The position numbers and the translations under genes were made by a program. Below are positions 1 to 5,041 of a stretch of DNA of 5,041 nt, in pieces. Source of the DNA: Methylocystaceae bacterium (GTDB lineage: Bacteria > Pseudomonadota > Alphaproteobacteria > Rhizobiales > Beijerinckiaceae); NCBI GenBank assembly GCA_003152255.1, contig PLZT01000274.1:1-5041 (forward strand), given 5' to 3'. The notes beneath the pieces are model-generated. The model searched no databases. It was not told the DNA's origin and saw only the letters and a program-made list of their open reading frames with translations. Position 1 is the stretch's first letter. Every line of letters starts with the position of its first letter.

Positions 1-417
1 AATCTGGGCTTGATGATGCGCGAAGGTCTCCTGAAGGAAAATATTGATGGCGAGGCGCTGGACTGGGCGCATCGGCGGTTGATGGCTCGCAGCGAGCAGC
101 GTCGCATCCTGATGATGATCTCGGACGGGGCGCCGGTCGACGATTCCACCCTGTCGGTCAATCCCGGCAATTATCTCGAGCGCCATTTGCGCCAAATTAT
201 CCATGATATTGAAACGAAATCGCCGGTCGAACTCATCGCCATAGGCATCGGCCATGACGTGACGCGTTATTATCGCCGGGCCGTGACCATTGTGGACGCC
301 GAGGAACTGGGCGGGGCCATGACCGAAAAGCTGGCGGAATTGTTCAGCGAGAACGCCGTTCCGACGATGCCCGGCCGAAACAACGCGCCGGCGGCGCGAT
401 CAAGCGCCGCGCGCTAA
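1..417 (+). CDS. cobT: Cobaltochelatase subunit CobT, C-terminal part (5' end outside window)
   Basis: This is the last 138 residues of CobT, open at the left edge and ending at TAA 415-417. CobT works with CobS and CobN in the cytoplasm as the ATP-dependent chelatase that inserts cobalt into hydrogenobyrinic acid a,c-diamide in the aerobic cobalamin pathway. The visible part is the second half of the von Willebrand factor A domain. I recognise the conserved stretches [40 protein letters not shown] and [20 protein letters not shown], which are nearly invariant in alphaproteobacterial CobT. The metal-binding DxSxS motif would lie upstream of the window. An ATG-like start near position 10 is internal and not the true start, because the conserved sequence continues to base 1. 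The last 20 or so residues are a variable Ala/Arg/Pro-rich tail. No clear hairpin-plus-T-run terminator follows directly. Family assignment is secure from memory of the family sequence. Confidence 0.95.
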   Translation, partial: NLGLMMREGLLKENIDGEALDWAHRRLMARSEQRRILMMISDGAPVDDSTLSVNPGNYLERHLRQIIHDIETKSPVELIAIGIGHDVTRYYRRAVTIVDAEELGGAMTEKLAELFSENAVPTMPGRNNAPAARSSAAR

Positions 418-480
418 TCACGAATCATTTTCATGGGTTACAAGGCACCGGGATTTCGAGCGTCAACAAGATTTTTACGT

Positions 481-531
481 CGCAACCGCTAAACTGGAAC
501 CTAATCCGACGCCGCTGCGTTTACGGTTGCG
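481..531. repeat. Inverted repeat CGCAACCG / CGGTTGCG around the candidate promoter
   Basis: CGCAACCG at 481-488 is the exact reverse complement of CGGTTGCG at 524-531, with 35 bases between. The arms flank the GGAAC and CGTT boxes. It could be an operator pair, a weak RNA stem downstream of cobT (there is no T-run), or chance. No known regulator is recognised for it. Confidence 0.4.
496..521 (+). promoter_or_regulatory. Candidate EcfG (general stress sigma factor) promoter
   Basis: GGAAC at 496-500 is followed after exactly 17 bases by CGTT at 518-521. This matches the alphaproteobacterial EcfG/RpoE2/SigT-type consensus, GGAAC-N16/17-CGTT, in both boxes. Transcription would start near 527-530, giving a leader of about 75 bases for the small membrane protein at 605. 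It is the only such pair I found with correct spacing in the intergenic regions. Activity is inferred from motif and placement only. Confidence 0.55.
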
Positions 532-604
532 GGCTTAACGTCGCGACCAGGTGCGCGGCGCCATTCTCGGAGCCGCGGAGTGTGTGATCTCAGAGGGTTG
601 AACC

Positions 605-754
605 ATGTCATTCGCGATGTTCCCTAAGCATGACGATAGCCTAACGGCTGGCGCTCCGTCGTCCGAACAGAAAGTCCTCTGTATCGCGGCGATCTGCTTA
701 TTGGCGTCGACGCCGCTGCTGATTTCCATCGCCCTGATGATCTGGGGCGGTTAA
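605..754 (+). CDS. Unrecognised 49-residue single-span membrane protein
   Basis: An open frame starts at ATG 605 and ends at TAA 752-754. GAGGG at 593-597 lies 7 bases before the ATG, a well-placed ribosome binding site that supports this start over the internal ATG at 617. The first 24 residues are polar and mixed (MSFAMFPKHDDSLTAGAPSS...). Residues 24-47 form one hydrophobic segment, rich in Leu, Ile and Ala with two Cys (positions 26 and 31), ending WGG. That pattern suggests a single transmembrane helix in the inner membrane rather than a cleaved signal peptide, because almost nothing would follow a cleavage site. It sits alone between cobT and the convergent SoxYZ-like gene and has its own candidate EcfG promoter, so a stress-related role is possible. 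I do not recognise the family and assign no function. The main doubt is whether so short a frame is translated. Confidence 0.6.
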   Translation: MSFAMFPKHDDSLTAGAPSSEQKVLCIAAICLLASTPLLISIALMIWGG

Positions 755-767
755 GACCCCCGAGTCC

Positions 768-787
768 AAAAGCCCGGGTCGACGGGC
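768..787 (-). terminator. Possible intrinsic terminator of the minus-strand operon
   Basis: Read on the minus strand, GCCCG (787-783), a 6-base loop, CGGGC (776-772) and then TTTT (771-768) form a short GC-only hairpin with a brief T-run. It lies about 120 bases beyond the SoxYZ-like stop codon and just beyond the end of the convergent small gene. A second short stem, GCTCGC 790-795 with GCGAGC 811-816, lies beside it. Five base pairs and four T residues make this weak, so confidence is moderate. Confidence 0.35.
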
Positions 788-906
788 GCGCTCGCGGTCC
801 TGCAGGTAGGGCGAGCCCTTTCGTGGAGGCCCGTGCAAGCGCTTATTCCTTGGTTCGGCGCGACGTTCCCTTGGTGGAATGGATCGAGAGCGCGGGCGAA
901 CACACG

Positions 907-1713
907 TCAAGAAGCGTCGCCGATGGGCCATTGTTGTTTAAATACGTTTCCTTTCGTGTCATGAGCCTCGACCGAAATCGTTTTGGCGCCGTTTGGCGCA
1001 TAGCTAAACCGGAAATTCGGGTCTTCCGATAAGGAGATCCCGCCCTCCATTGAAAAAATCGCCGTCTCGCCCTGCCGGACCACCACCTTGTCGATGTAAT
1101 GGGCGGGGATATAGAGATGCGTGAGTTGATCCATCTGCATTCCCGAATTATTGGGATGTCGGATCATGATTTGCGCTTCGCGATGTCCAGATTCCGCGCT
1201 CTTGAATTCGCGGTATTTCATCTGTCCGAGATGAGACGCGGCTTCATCCATGTTCTTGACGGCGGGCGCGGAGCAGCCGCCGGCGGCCTTGACGAATTTG
1301 ACTTGCGCGTGAAGGGCGCCGTCGCCTGTTTCACCGACCGCGTGGACGTTGGTGTACGAGTTCACCCGCGCGCGAGTGGAAATAAAGGTCACGCCCGCCG
1401 TTTCGCCGAATGCGAAAGCCGCGACCATGGGCATCGGGTTTTGATCGACGACGAGCGTCGCCCGACGCAATCCGGCGGCCTTGAGCCGCAGCGTCATCGG
1501 CACGATGGCGGCGTCCTCGGCGCGGACCGGCGCTTCGAGAACGACAAAGTCGTCGTTCGCGATCGCGCGGCCTTGAAACAAATCGCGGGCTAGATCGGGC
1601 CAGGGGTCGACCGGAGCGGGCGCCTGCGCGAGCGCTCCGTCAAGCGCGCCGAGCAAAAGTCCGACGCACAGGAGTCCGGCGGGGCGCCAGCGGCGCGGGG
1701 CGACGATCTTCAT
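907..1713 (-). CDS. Quinoprotein dehydrogenase-associated SoxYZ-like carrier protein
   Basis: The protein has 268 residues. It begins with an export signal: basic residues at 7-10, a hydrophobic core at about 12-24, and likely cleavage near residues 28-31 (ALAQA). Residues about 35-145 resemble SoxY and end in VKAAGGC. Cys147 (codon 1273-1275) matches the place of the SoxY C-terminal carrier cysteine, here followed by SAP instead of a chain end. Residues about 165-268 resemble SoxZ (IMIRHPNNSGM, YIPAHYIDKVVV, FRFSYAPNGAKTISV). It is therefore a SoxY-SoxZ fusion. In sulfur oxidation SoxY carries substrates as cysteine adducts; the fused relatives are known from co-occurrence with PQQ-dependent dehydrogenases and their cargo is not established. 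The start is supported by GGAGG at 1719-1723, 5 bases before ATG. It lies 48 bases after the zinc hydrolase gene, probably in one operon. No other sox genes are visible, which argues against ordinary thiosulfate oxidation. Confidence 0.9.
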   Translation of the reverse strand: MKIVAPRRWRPAGLLCVGLLLGALDGALAQAPAPVDPWPDLARDLFQGRAIANDDFVVLEAPVRAEDAAIVPMTLRLKAAGLRRATLVVDQNPMPMVAAFAFGETAGVTFISTRARVNSYTNVHAVGETGDGALHAQVKFVKAAGGCSAPAVKNMDEAASHLGQMKYREFKSAESGHREAQIMIRHPNNSGMQMDQLTHLYIPAHYIDKVVVRQGETAIFSMEGGISLSEDPNFRFSYAPNGAKTISVEAHDTKGNVFKQQWPIGDAS

Positions 1714-1761
1714 GGTTGCCTCCAGAACAAGGGCGCAGGCTAATCCTCGCGCGAAAATTCC

Positions 1762-2685
1762 TCAAGGCGTCTCCCACTCCAATTCGGCGAAGCCAGCGGT
1801 CGCATTGCGGCCGTTGTAATTGTCGAAGAGACGCCATTTCTCTCGCTCGCTTTGCGCCGCCGCGCTCGCGGCGTCCGCGACAGTGTCGCCTTTCTTGATG
1901 GCGGCGCGCAAATCGGCGGTCAACCGGGTTAAATAGGCTCGTTCGTCGTCGAGCGCCTTGGGCCAAGCCGCGACCAGCGGCCCGTGACCGGGCACGACGC
2001 GCGCGGCGGGGATTTTCGCCAACTCTTCCGCCACGTCGAGAAATCCGAGCAGGCTGCCGTCGACGATCGGGACGTGCCGCAGGAACAAAAGGTCGCCCGC
2101 GAACAGCGTGCCGGTTTGCTCGTCCAACACGGTCAGATCGCAATCGCTATGCGCGGCGCTCCAGGCTTGCAGGGTGATCTTTCGTCCGCCAAGGTCGAGC
2201 GTCGTCGCCTTGTCGACGGTGACGCTTGGGCCGACGATAACCACGCCGTCGAGAGCGTCGCCCATCGCCGCGCGAAACGATTCCAGATAAAAGGCGCCCT
2301 GCGCCGCCAAGGCGCGCGGGAGATTCTTGTGACCGACGAAAACGACGCCTTGGCCGACAAACGCGCCATTGCCGAAGACATGGTCGGGATGGGCGTGGGT
2401 GTTAATCACATAGCGAATCGGCTTGGATGTCGCTTGCTGCAACGCAGCAATAAATGCCTTTGCTTCGATCAGGCTGCCGCCGGTGTCGATCACGGCCACG
2501 GCGTCATCACCGACAATCGCTCCAAGATTTGCGATATCTCCATCATTTTCGTGGTCCATAAGCGCGGTCCGGCCCGGATGGGCGAATACGCCGGGCGCGA
2601 TTTCCTGGAGCTTGAACTCCGTCGCGGCGGATGGGTTTATGAAATAAAACGCCAAGACTAGCGACAATATAATGCGGCGCACCAT
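1762..2685 (-). CDS. Exported metallo-beta-lactamase-fold zinc hydrolase (quinoprotein relay type)
   Basis: This 307-residue protein has a signal peptide (MVRRIILSLVLAFYFINPSAA, cut near residue 21), so it should act in the periplasm. The metallo-beta-lactamase zinc ligands are all present: HAHPDH with His97, His99, Asp101 and His102, then His179 in SAAHSDCD, Asp198 in FAGD, and His234 in VPGHG. VIDTGGS at 65-71 is the usual early strand of the fold. It resembles SoxH and the clade named quinoprotein relay system zinc metallohydrolase. I lean to subgroup 2 because of the ending NATAGFAELEWE, but cannot separate subgroups 1 and 2 without profile scoring. The substrate is unknown; a thioester or persulfide-like adduct on the neighbouring SoxYZ-like carrier is a reasonable inference. 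A modest AGG lies about 9 bases before the ATG. It is first in the two-gene operon and is divergent from xoxF. A general hydrolase of the glyoxalase II type is less likely given the signal peptide and the neighbours. Confidence 0.88.
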   Translation of the reverse strand: MVRRIILSLVLAFYFINPSAATEFKLQEIAPGVFAHPGRTALMDHENDGDIANLGAIVGDDAVAVIDTGGSLIEAKAFIAALQQATSKPIRYVINTHAHPDHVFGNGAFVGQGVVFVGHKNLPRALAAQGAFYLESFRAAMGDALDGVVIVGPSVTVDKATTLDLGGRKITLQAWSAAHSDCDLTVLDEQTGTLFAGDLLFLRHVPIVDGSLLGFLDVAEELAKIPAARVVPGHGPLVAAWPKALDDERAYLTRLTADLRAAIKKGDTVADAASAAAQSEREKWRLFDNYNGRNATAGFAELEWETP

Positions 2686-2740
2686 GATGTTCGACCTCGC
2701 TGATCACGTCCAATCGGCGTCCCGGCTCCACAAACTCAGT

Positions 2741-2767
2741 AGAGCGTTTTTTCCGGGTTGCGCTCTA
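2741..2767. repeat. Inverted repeat TAGAGCG-N14-CGCTCTA in the divergent promoter region
   Basis: Starting at T2740, TAGAGCG (2740-2746) pairs exactly with CGCTCTA (2761-2767). The loop begins with a run of T and contains CCGGG. Short palindromes with TAGAGC...GCTCTA ends are widespread between genes in Hyphomicrobiales, so this may be a small dispersed element. Its right arm overlaps the -35 box of the candidate xoxF promoter, so it might alternatively act as an operator. Confidence 0.6.
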
Positions 2768-2786
2768 AAAGGCGGCGCCATATTAT
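2758..2786 (+). promoter_or_regulatory. Candidate sigma70-type promoter for xoxF
   Basis: TTGCGC at 2758-2763 and TATTAT at 2781-2786 are separated by 17 bases. The -10 box matches TATAAT at five of six positions and the -35 box matches TTGACA at three of six. Transcription would start near 2793, leaving a leader of about 200 bases before xoxF. The match is reasonable but unproven; promoters nearer the gene cannot be excluded. Confidence 0.4.
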
Positions 2787-2916
2787 CCCGCCGTTTCCGA
2801 CTTAAAAGATGTCTTCTGGACGGGAACCGGAAGCTTCTCTTCGGAGGTCGATGGAGCCATTTTGTAGGGTCCAGCCGATCGACGCGAGACAAGGAACGGA
2901 AAACGCCTTCCCAGTG

Positions 2917-2938
2917 TCGAGGCGCCATCGAGGCGCGA
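2917..2938 (+). repeat. 11-base tandem direct repeat in the xoxF leader
   Basis: TCGAGGCGCCA at 2917-2927 is followed at once by TCGAGGCGCGA at 2928-2938, differing at one base. The 11-base period is close to one helical turn, which would suit two copies of a regulator on one DNA face. It lies 55-77 bases before the xoxF ATG. No named regulator site is recognised. Confidence 0.5.
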
Positions 2939-2993
2939 TGTCGGCGACGAGGCCAAGATAGGCGCGCGCCGATGTCGTCAGGAGGAAAAGCTC

Positions 2994-4811
2994 ATGCATA
3001 AGCTGTTGTTGTCGACTTCGGTCGGTGTTTTCGCGCTGCTTTCGGTTGGCGCGGCGAAGGCCGACGAATTGCTGACCCTGCAGAAAGACCCCAAGCAATG
3101 GGTGTCTCCCACCGGCGATTACGCCAATACGCGCTATTCTACCTTAAAGCAGATCACCACCGAAAACGTCTCCAAGCTGGCGCCGGCGTGGAGCTTCTCG
3201 ACCGGCGTGCTGCGCGGCCACGAAGGCGCGCCGCTGGTGCTCGGCGATGTGATGTATATTCATACGCCGTTCCCCAATATCGTCTATGCGCTGGATCTCA
3301 ATCACGACGGCAAGATCCTTTGGAAATACGAGCCGAAGCAGGATCCGGCCGTGGTTCCCGTGATGTGCTGCGACACGGTTAATCGCGGTCTGGCGTACGC
3401 CGACGGCAAGATTTTCCTGGCTCAGGCCGACACCACTCTCGTCGCGCTCGACGCCAAGAGCGGCAAGTTGGTCTGGTCGGTCAAGAACGGCGATGCGTCG
3501 AAGGGCCAGACCTCGACCGCCGCTCCCCATGTCTTCAAGGACAAGGTTCTCGTCGGCATCGCCGGCGGCGAATTCGGCGTGCGCGGCCATATCACCGCCT
3601 ATAACGTCGCCGACGGAAAGTTGGCTTGGCGCGGCTATTCCATGGGACCGGACACCGATACGCTGATCGATCCGGAAAAGACCACCGTGCTCGGCAAGCC
3701 GGTCGGCAAGGACTCCTCGACCAGCACTTGGGAAGGAGATCAGTGGAAGATCGGCGGCGGCACCACCTGGGGCTGGTATTCCTACGATCCGGAATTGAAC
3801 CTAGTCTATTACGGCTCGGGCAACCCGTCGACCTGGAACCCGAAGCAGCGTCCGGGCGACAACCGCTGGTCCATGACGATCTGGGCGCGCAATCTCGACA
3901 CCGGCGCCGTGAAGTGGGTCTATCAGCTCACGCCGCATGACGAATGGGATTACGACGCGATCAACGAAGTGATTCTCGCCGATCAGGAAATCGGCGGCGT
4001 CAAGCGCAAGACGGCGGTGCATTTCGATCGTAACGGTTTCGCCTATACGCTCGATCGCACCAACGGCGAATTGCTGGTCGCCGAGAAATACGACCCGGCC
4101 GTGAACTGGGCGACCAAGGTCGACATGGACAAGAGCTCCAAGACCTATGGCCGGCCGCTCGTCGTCGACAAATATTCGACGGAGAAAAACGGCGAGGACA
4201 CCAACACGCAGGGCGTTTGCCCGGCGGCGCTCGGCTCCAAGGACGAGCAACCGGCCTCGTTCAATCCGGACACCGGCCTGTTCTATGTGCCGACGAATCA
4301 CGTCTGCATGGACTACGAGCCCTTCCGGGTCAGCTATACCGCCGGTCAGCCCTACGTCGGCGCGACGCTGGAAATGTTCCCGGCCGGCCGGGTTCTCGGC
4401 GACAAGACGGACAACACCGGCAACTTCATCGCCTGGGACGCGCGCACCGGCAAGATCGTTTGGTCCGACAAGGAGCAGTTCTCCGTGTGGTCCGGCACGG
4501 TCACGACCGCTGGCGGTCTCGCTTTCTACGGCACGCTTGAAGGCTATCTGAAGGCGGTCGACCTCAAGACGGGTAAGGAGCTTTACAAGTTCAAGACCCC
4601 GTCGGGCATCATCGGCAACGTCATCACCTACGAGCATGCCGGCAAGCAATATGTCGCGGTGCTTTCAGGCGTCGGCGGCTGGGCCGGCATCGGTCTCGCG
4701 GCGGGCCTCACGAAGGGCAACGAGGGTCTCGGCGCCGTGGGCAATTATGCGTCGCTGTCCAACTACACCGCTCTCGGCGGCGTGTTGACGGTCTTCGCCC
4801 TGCCCAACTGA
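2994..4811 (+). CDS. xoxF: Lanthanide-dependent PQQ methanol dehydrogenase XoxF (XoxF5 type)
   Basis: This 605-residue periplasmic quinoprotein oxidises methanol to formaldehyde or onward to formate and passes electrons to a cytochrome c. The signal peptide is residues 1-23 (cut after AKA). The eight-bladed propeller carries family hallmarks: the adjacent Cys125-Cys126 pair, GVLRGHEG at 71-78, Trp259 expected to stack on PQQ, Arg346 in HFDRNGF, and a second pair Cys409/Cys438. Metal ligands are Glu193, Asn277 and catalytic Asp319. Asp321, two residues further in [10 protein letters not shown], is the extra acidic ligand that marks lanthanide enzymes; calcium-type MxaF has Ala there. Length and sequence agree closely with alphaproteobacterial XoxF5 as I recall it. 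AGGAGG at 2980-2985 lies 8 bases before the ATG, a strong ribosome binding site that fixes the start. An intrinsic terminator follows, then the likely xoxG. Lanthanide-responsive control is known for the family; no specific switch is identified here. Confidence 0.97.
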   Translation: MHKLLLSTSVGVFALLSVGAAKADELLTLQKDPKQWVSPTGDYANTRYSTLKQITTENVSKLAPAWSFSTGVLRGHEGAPLVLGDVMYIHTPFPNIVYALDLNHDGKILWKYEPKQDPAVVPVMCCDTVNRGLAYADGKIFLAQADTTLVALDAKSGKLVWSVKNGDASKGQTSTAAPHVFKDKVLVGIAGGEFGVRGHITAYNVADGKLAWRGYSMGPDTDTLIDPEKTTVLGKPVGKDSSTSTWEGDQWKIGGGTTWGWYSYDPELNLVYYGSGNPSTWNPKQRPGDNRWSMTIWARNLDTGAVKWVYQLTPHDEWDYDAINEVILADQEIGGVKRKTAVHFDRNGFAYTLDRTNGELLVAEKYDPAVNWATKVDMDKSSKTYGRPLVVDKYSTEKNGEDTNTQGVCPAALGSKDEQPASFNPDTGLFYVPTNHVCMDYEPFRVSYTAGQPYVGATLEMFPAGRVLGDKTDNTGNFIAWDARTGKIVWSDKEQFSVWSGTVTTAGGLAFYGTLEGYLKAVDLKTGKELYKFKTPSGIIGNVITYEHAGKQYVAVLSGVGGWAGIGLAAGLTKGNEGLGAVGNYASLSNYTALGGVLTVFALPN

Positions 4812-4835
4812 GCCTAGCCTAACGCAATAGCGATT

Positions 4836-4884
4836 TGGCGCTCGGCCCACTGCCTCGAAGGCGTGTCGCCGGGCGCCATTTTTT
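4836..4884 (+). terminator. Strong intrinsic terminator or attenuator between xoxF and xoxG
   Basis: TGGCGCTCGGC (4836-4846) pairs with GCCGGGCGCCA (4868-4878) over 11 positions with a single G-T pair. Inside the loop GCCT (4852-4855) pairs with AGGC (4859-4862), so the structure is a two-tier hairpin. Six T residues at 4879-4884 follow at once. It begins 24 bases after the xoxF stop codon. The arrangement fits a rho-independent terminator, probably with partial read-through into the next gene. Confidence 0.85.
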
Positions 4885-4888
4885 GGAT

Positions 4889-4917
4889 ACGAGAAAACGT
4901 CAAAACGAGAAAACGTC
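4889..4917 (+). repeat. 13-base direct repeat just before the xoxG ribosome binding site
   Basis: ACGAGAAAACGTC occurs exactly at 4889-4901 and again at 4905-4917, with AAA between, a 16-base period. The second copy ends directly against GGAGAG (4918-4923), the ribosome binding site of the next gene. It could be a regulator or RNA-binding site or a recent local duplication; nothing in the sequence decides which. Confidence 0.75.
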
Positions 4918-4927
4918 GGAGAGTGTG

Positions 4928-5041
4928 ATGAGACTGTCGTTGGCCGGGGCGCTCGCCCTGGGCGTTATCATGAGCGTTGGAACGGCCGCGAACGCGGAAG
5001 CGCCCGGAGATCCGAAGGCGGTCAAATCGGTCGATGGCAAA
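4928..5041 (+). CDS. xoxG: Probable cytochrome c XoxG, N-terminal part (3' end outside window)
   Basis: The first 38 codons of an exported protein are visible, running off the right edge. The signal peptide is MRLSLAGALALGVIMSVGTA continuing to ANA, with cleavage likely after residue 23. The mature start, EAPGDPKAVKSVDGK, resembles the opening of the methanol-metabolism c-type cytochrome family that contains XoxG, where a DGKY-type segment precedes the CxxCH haem site. No haem motif lies within the window, so the call rests on this short stretch and on the position directly after xoxF. XoxG takes electrons from XoxF in the periplasm. GGAG at 4918-4921 lies 6 bases before the ATG; an in-frame GTG at 4925 is a possible but less likely start. 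A terminator and a tandem repeat separate it from xoxF, so expression may be partly uncoupled. XoxJ, a periplasmic binding protein, is the main alternative. Confidence 0.75.
   Translation, partial: MRLSLAGALALGVIMSVGTAANAEAPGDPKAVKSVDGK

Noticed and set aside
698..931. Minus-strand open frame covering the gap 755-906
   Set aside because: Arg/Pro-rich composition with no domain; it overlaps the ends of two better supported genes. I see only possible terminator stems in this gap.
1099..1593. Plus-strand open frame opposite the SoxYZ-like gene
   Set aside because: Antisense shadow; the SoxY and SoxZ motifs are all read on the minus strand.
1984..2661. Plus-strand open frame of 225 codons opposite the zinc hydrolase gene
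   Set aside because: It is the mirror of a gene whose motifs are all in the opposite frame; no ribosome binding site or recognisable product.
2893..2917. Second GGAAC box upstream of xoxF as an EcfG promoter
   Set aside because: No CGTT lies 16-17 bases downstream (the bases there are GTGT), so the pair is incomplete. The GGAAC at 2823-2827 fails the same test.
2851..2961. A 36-codon upstream frame in the xoxF leader (ATG 2851 to TAG 2959-2961)
   Set aside because: GGAGG at 2843-2847 is only 3 bases before the ATG, which is too close, and the Arg-rich product has the look of random GC-rich translation. Without conservation data it is not supported as a gene or leader peptide.
3801..4649. 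Long minus-strand open frame of 282 codons inside xoxF
   Set aside because: It is antisense to a certain gene with strong codon bias in high-GC DNA, and its product has no recognisable domain.
4883..4911. Sigma70 promoter for xoxG starting at TTGGAT 4883-4888
   Set aside because: The position 17 bases downstream reads CGAGAA, which does not resemble a -10 box.

Overview
The window looks like chromosomal DNA of a GC-rich methylotrophic alphaproteobacterium, probably a member of the Hyphomicrobiales such as a methanotroph or a Methylobacterium-like organism. The clues are an alphaproteobacterial-type CobT C-terminus, a lanthanide-type methanol dehydrogenase of the XoxF5 kind, an EcfG-like promoter, and a short inverted repeat of the TAGAGC...GCTCTA kind that is common in that order. 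The genus cannot be fixed from the sequence alone.

Layout. Positions 1-417 (+) hold the 3' end of cobT, the aerobic cobaltochelatase subunit. After a 187-base gap with a good match to an EcfG general-stress promoter, 605-754 (+) encodes a 49-residue single-span membrane protein that I do not recognise. Two minus-strand genes follow, converging on it. The upstream one, 2685-1762, is an exported metallo-beta-lactamase-fold zinc hydrolase of the quinoprotein relay type. The downstream one, 1713-907, is an exported SoxYZ-like fusion carrier protein. They are 48 bases apart and probably form one operon. A 308-base divergent intergenic region (2686-2993) separates them from xoxF (2994-4811, +). xoxF is followed by a strong intrinsic terminator or attenuator, a 13-base tandem repeat, and the first 38 codons of a secreted protein that is most likely xoxG, the cytochrome c partner of XoxF.

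How the genes fit together. XoxF oxidises methanol in the periplasm with PQQ and a lanthanide ion and passes electrons to XoxG. The SoxYZ-like carrier and the zinc hydrolase belong to families known mainly from repeated co-occurrence with PQQ-dependent dehydrogenases. Their biochemical job is not established, and their divergent placement against xoxF here is the most interesting biology in the window. The regulatory layer contains several specific testable elements: a candidate xoxF promoter overlapping an inverted repeat, an 11-base tandem repeat in the xoxF leader, and a terminator plus tandem repeat between xoxF and xoxG that could set their expression ratio.
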